This document shows positions 26,148 through 34,012 of a stretch of 64,000 nt of DNA, piece after piece. This DNA is from Saliniradius amylolyticus (GTDB taxonomy: Bacteria > Pseudomonadota > Gammaproteobacteria > Enterobacterales > Alteromonadaceae). Position numbers and translations under genes: made by a program. Location: positions 62,001 to 126,000 of the forward strand of contig NZ_CP029347.1 of the NCBI RefSeq assembly GCF_003143555.1, in the 5' to 3' direction. A model generated the notes under the pieces. The model did not search any database, was not told the origin of the DNA, and worked only from the letters and a program-made list of their open reading frames with translations. Every line of letters begins with the position of its first letter. Position 1 is the stretch's first letter.

Positions 26148-26930
26148 ATGAACGTATTAGAGTCACAGATTACCGGCCAGGGCAGAGACCTGGTGCTTCT
26201 ACATGGTTGGGGACTGAACAGTGGCGTCTGGCAACCCTGGGTTGAGACTCTCCGGCATGACTTTCGGGTGCATTGCGTCGATCTGCCCGGCTTCGGTCAA
26301 AATTACAGCGTATTGCCAGAGATATATAGTTTGTCAGCGCTAACTGACATGGTGGCCGATAAGGTGCCCCGCTCGAGTATCATCGTAGGATGGTCGTTGG
26401 GGGGGCTGGTGGCCCAGCAACTGGCATTGTCGTACCGCGACAAGGTAGCTCAACTGATTGGCGTAGCGACCTCCCCCTGTTTCTTAGCACAGCCAGACTG
26501 GCCGGGGATTGATGCCGATATTCTGGACGGCTTTCGTCATCAGTTGCACGGTGACATTGCCGCCACCATCGATCGTTTCCTGGCAATCCAGGCCATGGGC
26601 AGTAGCTCTACCCGACAGGATATTGCCAGGATAAAACAGGCCATCAGTGATTACCCTGATGCCAGTCCCGTGGCTCTGGATGCTGGCCTGACGATTCTGC
26701 GGCAGGCGGATCTGCGTCAGTCTCTGACTCAGATTCAATGCCCGACCCTTCGGATTTATGGTCGGCGTGACAGCTTAGTACCGATGAAGGTACTGGGCCA
26801 GGTCGAGCAATTGCAACCGCAGACTCGTTCTATGTTGTTTCCTAAAGCCTCTCATGCGCCCTTTATCTCCCATCAACAGGAGTTTGAGCAGGCCATAGCA
26901 AGGTATTTGTCTGAGCCCCTGGCGAACTGA
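26148..26930 (+). CDS. bioH: Pimeloyl-[acyl-carrier protein] methyl ester esterase
   Basis: BioH removes the methyl group from pimeloyl-ACP methyl ester, closing the early phase of biotin synthesis. The 260-residue alpha/beta hydrolase has the oxyanion stretch LLHGWGLNSGVW, nucleophile Ser83 in GWSLGGL, the Asp in YGRRDSLVP and His in KASHAPFISH. These match E. coli positions within one or two residues. Its 45-base gap to comF must contain both promoters. Confidence 0.94.
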   Translation: MNVLESQITGQGRDLVLLHGWGLNSGVWQPWVETLRHDFRVHCVDLPGFGQNYSVLPEIYSLSALTDMVADKVPRSSIIVGWSLGGLVAQQLALSYRDKVAQLIGVATSPCFLAQPDWPGIDADILDGFRHQLHGDIAATIDRFLAIQAMGSSSTRQDIARIKQAISDYPDASPVALDAGLTILRQADLRQSLTQIQCPTLRIYGRRDSLVPMKVLGQVEQLQPQTRSMLFPKASHAPFISHQQEFEQAIARYLSEPLAN

Positions 26931-26937
26931 TGTTATC

Positions 26938-26975
26938 AGTCTAACCCTTTGCGTATACTACGTAGACTTTCTTTT
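26938..26975 (+). terminator. Possible terminator after bioH
   Basis: AGTCTA (26938-26943) pairs with TAGACT (26963-26968), and a smaller inner hairpin (CGTA/TACG) lies in the loop. A T-rich tail (TTTCTTTTT) follows. The short, AT-containing stem makes it a modest candidate. Confidence 0.45.
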
Positions 26976-27021
26976 TGTCTTGATTTGGTTAATAATTAAC
27001 CACAGGTAAGAAGGGGTAAAT

Positions 27022-27321
27022 TTGATAATGGCGATCAGCGTAACCAGCAATAACTTGAATTCAGCTATGGTGTCCGGCGCACAGGGCTTAGAGCGTGCCT
27101 CGTCCGGCATCACGCAGAATAGTGCTGATATCGCCAGTCAGCAGGTGGCGAAAGAGCCCGGGGCTGATGCCAGCCTGCAGGAGCAACTCGCCTCTTCCAG
27201 GCCCGGCCTGACCGATAGCCTGGTAGGATTGAGTACCAATCTGACCTATGCCCAGGCATCGGCAGAGGTGATCGAAACCACCGATGAGATGATCGGTCGT
27301 TTTGTGGATGAAACGGTCTAA
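27022..27321 (+). CDS. Small protein resembling a flagellar rod/hook N-terminal segment
   Basis: The 99-residue protein reads SNNLNSAMVSGAQGLERASSGITQNSADIAS in its first 40 residues (given here in part), a pattern like the helical N-terminal segment of axial flagellar proteins (NxLNxA...G...A...I...AxNIA). The C-terminus (AEVIETTDEMIGRFVDETV) resembles the matching C-terminal helix of such proteins. It could be a small secreted or helical bundle protein. The TTG at 27022 has AAGGGG five bases upstream; ATG 27028 (MAISVTS) is the alternative. It is ten bases before the SprA-related gene. Confidence 0.65.
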   Translation: MIMAISVTSNNLNSAMVSGAQGLERASSGITQNSADIASQQVAKEPGADASLQEQLASSRPGLTDSLVGLSTNLTYAQASAEVIETTDEMIGRFVDETV

Positions 27322-27330
27322 GCGCTTGTT

Positions 27331-28272
27331 ATGAGTATTGTCACCCCCGCCCCATTGGGGGTCCCATTCACCACAGCCAATCATAATACGGAGTCAGCCC
27401 GTAGAGATAACCTTGCCCGCGAGGTTATTCCCCAGCCCAGTCAGGCCGATGAATCCGGCGCGGAAAAAGGCTTGGGGGCTGATTCCGAGCGTGCCCGCCA
27501 AAATCAGCAGGCGCAGAACAGTCCCACTTACGATAAGCCTCAGAATGCCCAGTCTTCAGAGTCTGAGCAGCAAGCTAACAACTCTGGCAAGGATAATGGC
27601 AAGGATGAAAGCGCGGGTAAGCAGGATGCAGAACGTCGTCAGCAGGAAGCCAATGAAAAAGAAGTCAAGGAGCTGCAGGAACGTGACCGAGAGGTGCGTC
27701 AGCACGAGCAGGCCCATGCCAATCGTGGTGGTCAGTATGCCGGAGCGCCCAGTTATGAATATCAGCGCGGACCGGACGGTCAGCAGTACGCCGTAGGTGG
27801 TGAAGTTTCCATCGACATCTCTGAGGAGCCTACCCCCGAGCAAACCATCCGTAAGATGGAGCAGGTGAAGGCGGCAGCCTTAGCGCCGGCCGAACCATCG
27901 CCTCAGGATTATCGGGTAGCCAACGAAGCTCAGCAAACAGCGGTAGAAGCGCGTGGAGAGGTGGCCAAGGAGAGCATGGCGCAGGCTCAGAAAGCGGTTT
28001 CGCAAGCGGGGGAAGGAGCCGAAGAGGATGGCTCTTATCAACCTCCCAGCCCGGATGAAACCGCTGATGGTGGTATTACTGTCGGACGCCGGACCCTGTC
28101 TGAATCGGATCCTGTGGCTGAAGCGGCCGGGTTGGCCTCAGACAGCCGTGAATTTAAACAGATGCTGGCCCGTCGGGATAATGAGATTAACCAGCGCTCT
28201 CTTCGGATTGCTAATTTCTACGCTCAGGTAACTCAACCTGTAGAGCGCGGACTGGTGCAGCAAAGCATATAG
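27331..28272 (+). CDS. SprA-related putative metalloprotease (CJM1_0395 family)
   Basis: The 313-residue protein has a long low-complexity N-terminal part rich in Gln, Ser and Glu (about 35-125) and a conserved core around residues 125-210. The core has [14 protein letters not shown], which contains an HExxH zinc motif, followed by [21 protein letters not shown], the signature of the SprA-related/CJM1_0395 family. No signal peptide is seen. The family is annotated as putative metalloproteases; no function is established to my knowledge. It forms a likely operon with the small rod-like gene ten bases upstream and is ended by a terminator. Confidence 0.8.
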   Translation: MSIVTPAPLGVPFTTANHNTESARRDNLAREVIPQPSQADESGAEKGLGADSERARQNQQAQNSPTYDKPQNAQSSESEQQANNSGKDNGKDESAGKQDAERRQQEANEKEVKELQERDREVRQHEQAHANRGGQYAGAPSYEYQRGPDGQQYAVGGEVSIDISEEPTPEQTIRKMEQVKAAALAPAEPSPQDYRVANEAQQTAVEARGEVAKESMAQAQKAVSQAGEGAEEDGSYQPPSPDETADGGITVGRRTLSESDPVAEAAGLASDSREFKQMLARRDNEINQRSLRIANFYAQVTQPVERGLVQQSI

Positions 28273-28302
28273 TCGGCCCGAGCTGTTCCGTAATCAGATA
28301 AG

Positions 28303-28329
28303 AAAGCCACCGATGTCGGTGGCTTTTTT
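28303..28329. terminator. Intrinsic terminator between the SprA-related gene and tex
   Basis: The stem AAGCCACCGA / TCGGTGGCTT with a two- to four-base loop is followed by a T-run on the plus strand and preceded by A residues. It serves the plus-strand gene and possibly tex, which stops at 28335 on the other strand. Confidence 0.85.
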
Positions 28330-28334
28330 GTGAC

Positions 28335-30644
28335 TTACTTTTTAGCCTTGGCAAAGGCCTCGGCAAATGCGTTGCCCATTGCAGCGTTTTCGGGTGCTTT
28401 TTCCTTGGACTTAGGCTTAGCGGAGCGTGCTTTGGGTTTTGCCTTGCCCGTTGAAGCCCCACCGCTGGATTGGCTACCGGGCTCATCATCCAGGCGCATA
28501 CTAAAGGAGATGCGTTTTCGGTTTGTGTCCACTTCCATCACCTTGACCTTGACGATATCACCGGCCTTAACCACATCCCTGGGGTCGGAGATAAATTTAT
28601 TGGTCATGGCCGAGATGTGCACCAGTCCATCCTGATGCACGCCCACGTCCACAAAGGCTCCAAAATTGGCTACATTAGACACCACGCCTTCCAGAATCAT
28701 ACCTGGCTCAAGATCGTTGAGAGTTTCTACCCCTTCTTTGAAGCTGGCGGTCTTAAATTCGGGACGAGGATCCCGACCCGGCTTATCCAGCTCTTTGAGA
28801 ATATCGCTTACGGTGGGCAAGCCGAAATTATCGGTCACATAATCATGTGCTTTGAGACTCTTAAGCAACTCGCTATTGCCCATAATCTCGGTCACTGGCT
28901 TGCCGGTTTGTTCGACGATAGCTTTCACTACAGGGTAAGCTTCGGGATGCACTGCGGAGGCATCCAACGGGTTATCGCCCTGAGTGACCCGTAAAAAGCC
29001 AGCAGCCTGCTCGAACGCTTTGGGCCCCAGACGCTCTACATCAAGCAACTGCTTGCGGTTAGCGAAGGCCCCATTTTGATTTCGAAAATGCACAATGTTG
29101 TGAGCTAACGTCTTATTCAGGCCGGATACATAGCTCAAGAGTGCCGGTGAGGCGGTGTTGAGATCCACGCCTACGGCGTTCACACAGTCTTCCACCACGG
29201 CATCCAACGACTTACCTAACTGGCTTTGACTCACATCGTGCTGGTACTGGCCTACGCCAATGGCTTTGGGTTCTATTTTGACCAACTCAGCTAATGGATC
29301 TTGAAGTCGGCGGGCGATGGACACGGCGCCGCGCAGTGACACGTCCAGATTCGGCAACTCTTTAGCGGCCAACTCTGAGGCGGAGTAAACCGAGGCCCCG
29401 GCTTCGCTGATCATGACTTTGTGTACCTCGGCCGTCAGGTCTTTAACAATCTCGCTGGCCAGCTTGTCAGTTTCCCGGGAGGCGGTGCCATTGCCGATGG
29501 CGATCAATTCCACCTTGTGTTGCTGACACAGGTTCACCAGCGTGCGCTTGGCCTTATCCCACTGTTTTTGCGGCGCATGGGGAAAAATGGTGGCCGTATC
29601 CACGACCTTACCCGTGGCATCGATGACAGCCACTTTTACTCCGGTGCGCAGGCCGGGGTCCAGTCCTAATGTGGCGCGCTGTCCGGCTGGGGCGGCCATC
29701 AGCAAGTCTTTCAGGTTATTGGCGAACACTTCGATAGCCGCGGTTTCGGCACGCTCACGCAGGCTGCCAAACAGCTCTGTTTCCATGTGTAGCTGGATTT
29801 TAACCCGCCAGGCCCACTGGACGACGGCTTCAAGCCAATGGTCTGCAGGACGGTTCTGCTGGCGGATATGGTAATGCTCTGCGATGATGGTTTCGCAATA
29901 GGAACGGCGATCCCCCTCCTCATTATCCGGGTCGGCGACCAGAGTGACTTGCAACAGTCCTTCATTACGGCCCCGGAACATGGCCAGGGCTCTGTGTGAT
30001 GGGGTTTTGGCAATGCGCTCTGAGTGGTCAAAGTAATCTTTAAACTTAGCAGCGTCTTTTTCCTTTCCGCTGACTAAGACGCTGCGAATATGCGCCACCT
30101 TGTTCAGGTGCTGGCGGATCTTTTGCAGCAAGTCGGCATCTTCGGCAAAGCGCTCCATCAGAATGTAGCGCGCTCCATCCAATGCTGCCTTGGTGTCGGC
30201 CACGCCTTTGTCGGCATCAATGTAGTCGGCCGCGAGAACCTCAGGATCCTGAGTAGGGTCATTAAATAAGGTGTCGGCGAGCGGCTCTAACCCCGCCTCA
30301 ATGGCGATCTGGCCCTTGGTGCGACGCTTAGGTTTGTAGGGCAGATAGAGATCTTCCAGTGAGGTTTTATTGTCGGCGGCGCGAATCTTGTCCGCCAGTT
30401 GCTCACTTAGCTTGCCCTGATCGTCAATGGACTTGAGGATCACCTGGCGGCGCTCTTCCAGTTCGCGCAGGTAGGTCAGGCGCTGCTCCAGATCCCGTAA
30501 TTGGGTGTCGTCCAGCCCCTGAGTGACCTCTTTACGATAGCGCGCGATAAAGGGAACGGTGGCACCACCATCAAGCAGGGTGACCGCGGCCTGAACCTGG
30601 TCGGCCTTAACGGTCAATTCGGAAGCGATTTTTTCAATAATCAT
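28335..30644 (-). CDS. tex: Tex-family transcription accessory / RNA-binding protein
   Basis: Tex (YhgF) binds nucleic acid and affects transcription and RNA turnover. The 769-residue protein has the N-terminal helical domain with [25 protein letters not shown], a YqgF/RNase H-like domain ([17 protein letters not shown]), helix-hairpin-helix repeats ([22 protein letters not shown] and [18 protein letters not shown]) and a C-terminal S1 domain ([19 protein letters not shown]). The end has a Lys/Ala/Pro-rich tail. greB lies just upstream on the same strand, as in E. coli (tex-greB). Confidence 0.95.
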   Translation of the reverse strand: MIIEKIASELTVKADQVQAAVTLLDGGATVPFIARYRKEVTQGLDDTQLRDLEQRLTYLRELEERRQVILKSIDDQGKLSEQLADKIRAADNKTSLEDLYLPYKPKRRTKGQIAIEAGLEPLADTLFNDPTQDPEVLAADYIDADKGVADTKAALDGARYILMERFAEDADLLQKIRQHLNKVAHIRSVLVSGKEKDAAKFKDYFDHSERIAKTPSHRALAMFRGRNEGLLQVTLVADPDNEEGDRRSYCETIIAEHYHIRQQNRPADHWLEAVVQWAWRVKIQLHMETELFGSLRERAETAAIEVFANNLKDLLMAAPAGQRATLGLDPGLRTGVKVAVIDATGKVVDTATIFPHAPQKQWDKAKRTLVNLCQQHKVELIAIGNGTASRETDKLASEIVKDLTAEVHKVMISEAGASVYSASELAAKELPNLDVSLRGAVSIARRLQDPLAELVKIEPKAIGVGQYQHDVSQSQLGKSLDAVVEDCVNAVGVDLNTASPALLSYVSGLNKTLAHNIVHFRNQNGAFANRKQLLDVERLGPKAFEQAAGFLRVTQGDNPLDASAVHPEAYPVVKAIVEQTGKPVTEIMGNSELLKSLKAHDYVTDNFGLPTVSDILKELDKPGRDPRPEFKTASFKEGVETLNDLEPGMILEGVVSNVANFGAFVDVGVHQDGLVHISAMTNKFISDPRDVVKAGDIVKVKVMEVDTNRKRISFSMRLDDEPGSQSSGGASTGKAKPKARSAKPKSKEKAPENAAMGNAFAEAFAKAKK

Positions 30645-30730
30645 AGTTGGTCTGTCTCTACAATAATGAGGCCTTTATACGGCTTGAAATGGCAAAATGC
30701 CAGCGATGTGGCGATGCTTGCATAGAAAAG

Positions 30731-31246
30731 CTACAACTTAAGGTCATCCGGGTCCGGCTTAAAGGGACGCGGCTGTTGCGGATAGTCGATGGATAATACG
30801 TACCAGCGCTTACTGCCTTCCGGTGTGCGCACTATGGCCTCATCATCTACGGTTTTCTTGAGTAGGGCTCGGGCCATGGGCGCATCGATGGAAATCAGAT
30901 CCTTCTGGCCATAGATTTCATCCGGTCCTACGATGGTAAAGCAGAGCTGTTCGCCGTTGTCGTTCTCGATCTCCACACGAGCGCCAAAAAACACTCGCCC
31001 GTCCTGCTCCGGCGAATAATCCACGACTCGTACCTGCTCGAGGCGTTTGCGTAGATAGCGGACCCGACGGTCAATCTCGCGCAACAACTTCTTGTTGTAC
31101 TGGTAATCGGCATTTTCACTGCGGTCGCCTAAGCTGGCTGCCCAGGATACTTTTTGAGTCACCGCCGGTCGCTTCTTACGCCACAGGTAATCTAGTTCTT
31201 GCTGAAGGGCTTCAAAGCCTTGTCGGGTAATCAGATTGGTCTTCAT
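30731..31246 (-). CDS. greB: Transcription elongation factor GreB
   Basis: GreB reactivates backtracked RNA polymerase by stimulating transcript cleavage. The 171-residue protein has the N-terminal coiled coil with ITRQGFEALQQELDYLWRKKRP and GDRSENADYQYNKK, whose acidic tip (Asp and Glu in GDRSENAD) enters the polymerase secondary channel, and the C-terminal FKBP-like domain with FFGARVEI and IYGQKDLISIDAPMARALL. It is slightly longer than the E. coli protein. It precedes tex on the minus strand. Confidence 0.95.
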   Translation of the reverse strand: MKTNLITRQGFEALQQELDYLWRKKRPAVTQKVSWAASLGDRSENADYQYNKKLLREIDRRVRYLRKRLEQVRVVDYSPEQDGRVFFGARVEIENDNGEQLCFTIVGPDEIYGQKDLISIDAPMARALLKKTVDDEAIVRTPEGSKRWYVLSIDYPQQPRPFKPDPDDLKL

Positions 31247-31392
31247 ATTGATGGTACAACTTGATCAAGGCCCCTTTATAGCCTTTGCGCCTCGGGATAT
31301 AAAGTTTGAGATGGAATGTAGATGGGGGCTTTTATGACAAAATAGTTTCAAAAAGTCCCAGCAATCAATACGGGCTGAACTATTCTAAACAT
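31247..31392. other. Upstream region of greB
   Basis: These bases contain the greB promoter region on the minus strand and the area upstream of the candidate RNA on the plus strand. A TATTCT at 31381-31386 could serve as a -10 for the RNA, but no good -35 is seen at the right distance. No coding sequence is supported. Confidence 0.3.
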
Positions 31393-31630
31393 TATGGGTA
31401 GCCCATGAATCACGACGACTTTTTCATTGGCGGGTTGCCCTGGTTGTCATTCAGGCTACGGTTTGGCAACACGCATTTTTTACCGACAATCAGTAGCCAA
31501 CTATGCTGCCCGGAGCCAGCCGGGAAACTTCACCCGTATAACGGGTACTGCTATGAAGGAACCTGATGACCAGCAAGGAAACCGCTGGAGAGTTGAGAGT
31601 AAAGCCGGGCGTTAATGCCCGGCTTTTTTA
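31393..31630 (+). ncRNA. Candidate structured non-coding RNA between greB and fkpA
   Basis: About 240 bases fold as consecutive helices on the plus strand. Helix 1 pairs GTAGCC (31398-31403) and TGAAT (31406-31410) with ATTCA and GGCTAC (31449-31459), with an inner GACGAC/GTTGTC extension that needs a G-U pair, possible on this strand only. Further helices are TTGGC/GCCAA (31463/31496), CCCGG/CCGGG (31509/31520), CTTCA/TGAAG around ACCCG/CGGGT (31528-31558) and CCAGC/GCTGG (31570/31584). A strong terminator closes it. A TATTCT at 31381 would place a start just before helix 1. I recognise no known RNA class. It could be an sRNA or a leader; the coding alternative is weak. Confidence 0.5.
31601..31630. 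terminator. Intrinsic terminator before fkpA (bidirectional)
   Basis: AAAGCCGGGC and GCCCGGCTTT form a long GC-rich stem around loop GTTAAT, followed by a T-run on the plus strand and with an A-run at the opposite end. It can stop the candidate plus-strand RNA and the minus-strand fkpA transcript, which ends at 31638. Confidence 0.92.
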
Positions 31631-31637
31631 TCAGTCC

Positions 31638-32378
31638 TTACTCAGTGGCGTCGTCTTCGATGTCCAGCAGCTCGACCTCAAAAATCAGGGTTGAGTTGGG
31701 AGTAATCTTTCCGTTGCCGCGCTCACCGTAGGCCAGCTCAGATGGGATATAGAACTTGTACTTGGAACCCACGTTCATTAGTTGCACGCCTTCGATCCAG
31801 CCCTGAATCACTCTACCCAGAGGGAAAACCGCCGGCTCGCCCCGCTCGTAGGAGGAATCGAACGTCGTACCATCCAGCAACGTGCCCTTGTAATGGACCT
31901 TAACGGTATCGGCCTTAGTGGGTTGTTCCCCTTCACCTTCTGCCAGTACTTCATACTGCAGACCGGATTCGGTAACGGTCACTTCGTCGCGCTTGGCGTT
32001 TTTCTCTAAGAAAGCCTGACCTTCCTGGATGTTTTCTTCGGCCTGTTTTTCTTGATGAGCTTGCTGCTTTTCTTTTACCAAAGCGTCCAGCTGCTTCAGC
32101 TCTTCTTGCACTTGTTGCGGATCCAGCTTGGATTCAGCTGTCAGGGCATCCACAAAGCCTTTGATGACCAGGTCACGCTCCAGGTTGACCTCAACTTCTT
32201 CCTGCATATCCAACTTCTGGTCCACAAACTTACCCACCGAGGCACCCAGTCCATAGGCTTGCTTTTGCTCTTGAGTCTCCAACTTAACGGCTTGCTGTTG
32301 GGCCTGATCGTCTTTCTGACAGGCGCTCAGACCTAATACGGAAGCGGCCACTAAGGCGGCGATAGCAGTTTTTTTCAT
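31638..32378 (-). CDS. fkpA: FKBP-type peptidyl-prolyl isomerase FkpA
   Basis: FkpA is a periplasmic proline isomerase and chaperone. The 246-residue protein has a lipoprotein-type signal (LSAC lipobox, Cys20), so this copy is probably membrane-tethered, unlike the soluble E. coli FkpA. An N-terminal dimerisation domain (about 30-130) is helical, with the KQAYGLGASVGKFV motif and Gln/Glu/Lys-rich helix. The FKBP domain (about 135-242) has VHYKGTLLDGTTFDSSYERG, GWIEGVQLM and YGERGNGKITPNSTLIFEVELL. It is divergent from the WD40 lipoprotein gene. Confidence 0.92.
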   Translation of the reverse strand: MKKTAIAALVAASVLGLSACQKDDQAQQQAVKLETQEQKQAYGLGASVGKFVDQKLDMQEEVEVNLERDLVIKGFVDALTAESKLDPQQVQEELKQLDALVKEKQQAHQEKQAEENIQEGQAFLEKNAKRDEVTVTESGLQYEVLAEGEGEQPTKADTVKVHYKGTLLDGTTFDSSYERGEPAVFPLGRVIQGWIEGVQLMNVGSKYKFYIPSELAYGERGNGKITPNSTLIFEVELLDIEDDATE

Positions 32379-32500
32379 GTCTTTCTCCAGTGATTAATTT
32401 CGGTGCGCGCCCGTTCGGCTATTTTAATTGAGGGCAGCAGTGATAACGCAAAGGGCTTATACTAAACCCCAAAATAAAAAAGCGAAACCCGAGAGAGTGT

Positions 32501-33472
32501 ATGTTGCGAGTTTTAGCGCTGGCCTTGTTGACCCTGATAACAGTCGGATGTTCCGGCTACTTCGACGACCCGGTGAAAAAGCAAGCGCTGGCCCCGGAGG
32601 GAGCCATGGCGGCGGCCCTGTCTAAAGACGGTAAGCTGGCCGTGGTGTCCAGCGTTGAAAGCGGCATCAATGTCTGGGACCTGACCACCCATGAGCAGAA
32701 GTTTCACTGGTCGCTACGAGGTGAAGAGGCGGTCAATCTGGTGTATGAGGTGGCGATTGCCTGGGATAATAGCCATGCGCTGACCACCGATCAGAAAACC
32801 TTTGCCCTCTGGGACCTGCAGCGAGGTGAGCCTACGGGTTTTTGGCGCATTGATGAGTCCAACGTGCGCGCCATCGCTGTGGCTAATCTGGGGCGAGCTA
32901 TTTTGGTCGGGCGTAGCAATGGTAAGGTGATGTTCATGGAGCCAAATACCGGTCGCCGGTTAGAGTTTCTTGGACACAGTGAAAAGATAAACAGTGTCGC
33001 GCTCTCGCCCAACGGTAAGTATGCACTTACTGGTGGTAATGATTATCTGGCCTATTTGTGGGACACCGATACCGGCCAGGTGGTGCATCAATTCAGTATG
33101 CCCCATCGAGTCTCTAAGGTCGCTTTGGACGCCAATGGTCAGTATGGTTTTACTGCCGACAGTATGGATAACGCTATTATCTGGGATCTGCGCACCGGCA
33201 GAGAGATCAGCCGCTTGCAATATTTTCAACGTCAGAAAATCTTCTCTTCGGTACGCTTTTCTAAAAATGGCGCTCAGATCCTTACCGGCTCGCCAACTCG
33301 AGAACTCAACCTGTGGGACACTCACACCGGACAAAACTTGAAAGTATGGCGAGTGACTCCACGGAAACACTCCCAACCCATGAGCGCGGTAGTGTATGAT
33401 GCCGTGTTTTTATCAGGCAACCAGGTACTCAGCATCAGTAGCGCGGGATTTGCCGAGGTTTGGAGTTACTAA
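32501..33472 (+). CDS. WD40-repeat lipoprotein
   Basis: The 323-residue protein has a lipoprotein signal with lipobox VGC (Cys17) followed by repeated WD40 units ending in WD-type dipeptides (VWDLTT, LWDLQRG, LWDTDTG, IWDLRTG, LWDTHTG, VWSY), giving about six to seven blades. A beta-propeller scaffold in the periplasm is likely. No enzymatic motif was found. It is four bases upstream of slyX and probably in the same transcript. A TATACT -10-like element lies at 32458-32463. Confidence 0.87.
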   Translation: MLRVLALALLTLITVGCSGYFDDPVKKQALAPEGAMAAALSKDGKLAVVSSVESGINVWDLTTHEQKFHWSLRGEEAVNLVYEVAIAWDNSHALTTDQKTFALWDLQRGEPTGFWRIDESNVRAIAVANLGRAILVGRSNGKVMFMEPNTGRRLEFLGHSEKINSVALSPNGKYALTGGNDYLAYLWDTDTGQVVHQFSMPHRVSKVALDANGQYGFTADSMDNAIIWDLRTGREISRLQYFQRQKIFSSVRFSKNGAQILTGSPTRELNLWDTHTGQNLKVWRVTPRKHSQPMSAVVYDAVFLSGNQVLSISSAGFAEVWSY

Positions 33473-33475
33473 AAT

Positions 33476-33691
33476 ATGAAGCACTATACGGATGAGGATA
33501 TTGAAGCCTTACAAACCCAGTTGGCATTTCAGGAAGACACCATCGATCAACTGAATCAGGCGCTGGCCAGTCAGCAGCGCCAGATCGAGGCGCTGGAATT
33601 TAAGTTAGGGCATGTGGTGGACAGGCTAAAGCAGGTGAAGGTGTCCAATATCGCCAGAGAGGATGAGGAAACACCGCCGCCTCATTACTGA
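33476..33691 (+). CDS. slyX: SlyX family coiled-coil protein
   Basis: The 71-residue protein is nearly all heptad coiled coil (about 6-55: EALQTQLAFQEDTIDQLNQAL and following) and ends in the conserved PPPHY of SlyX proteins. Its function is not established. In E. coli slyX lies near fkpA and slyD, and here it is also close to fkpA. Confidence 0.9.
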   Translation: MKHYTDEDIEALQTQLAFQEDTIDQLNQALASQQRQIEALEFKLGHVVDRLKQVKVSNIAREDEETPPPHY

Positions 33692-33745
33692 CAGCTTGTG
33701 GTCCTGCTGTTGTAGTGGCAGACTGCGGGCTTCGGAACTTGGACC

Positions 33746-33952
33746 TTATTCGGGCTTAAATACTCCGATAACATTTTCGTCTTTGCGGGTGGCCTGGCTG
33801 ACGTCGTCATCCGCCTGACTTTTACTAAATCCACATTCAACGCACTCGACATGCTCGACATTATCGCGCAAAAACAACATCAGGGTGTCCATTGCCTGAC
33901 ATTCGGGACAGACGGCACCGGCGATAAAGCGTTTACGTTTCTTCTCTGACAT
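33746..33952 (-). CDS. yheV: YheV family zinc-ribbon protein
   Basis: The 68-residue protein begins MSEKKRKRFIAGAVCPEC and carries two CxxC pairs (CPEC and CVEC), a putative zinc ribbon. The ATG at 33952 is chosen because GAGG lies six bases upstream and the family starts there; an in-frame longer form to 34096 has no homology. It is divergent from yheS. In E. coli yheV precedes kefB-kefG-yheS; the kef genes are missing here. Confidence 0.88.
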   Translation of the reverse strand: MSEKKRKRFIAGAVCPECQAMDTLMLFLRDNVEHVECVECGFSKSQADDDVSQATRKDENVIGVFKPE

Positions 33953-34012
33953 TTGAACCTCAATGATGACGATTAACAAAATGATACCGCGAATTACGGG
34001 GGCAGGGGAACA

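Noticed and set aside
28470-28994. 174-codon plus-strand frame antisense to tex
   Set aside because: It overlaps the S1 and helix-hairpin-helix region of tex and carries no independent signal.
31427-31615. 62-codon open frame inside the structured RNA candidate
   Set aside because: It crosses several helices and part of the terminator, lacks a ribosome binding site, and its sequence has no recognisable pattern.
31393-31630. Known riboswitch or sRNA classes (TPP, cyclic di-GMP, cobalamin, 6S, tmRNA, SRP RNA)
   Set aside because: None of the conserved core motifs of these classes is present in the right order, and the downstream gene is on the opposite strand, which argues against a cis riboswitch.
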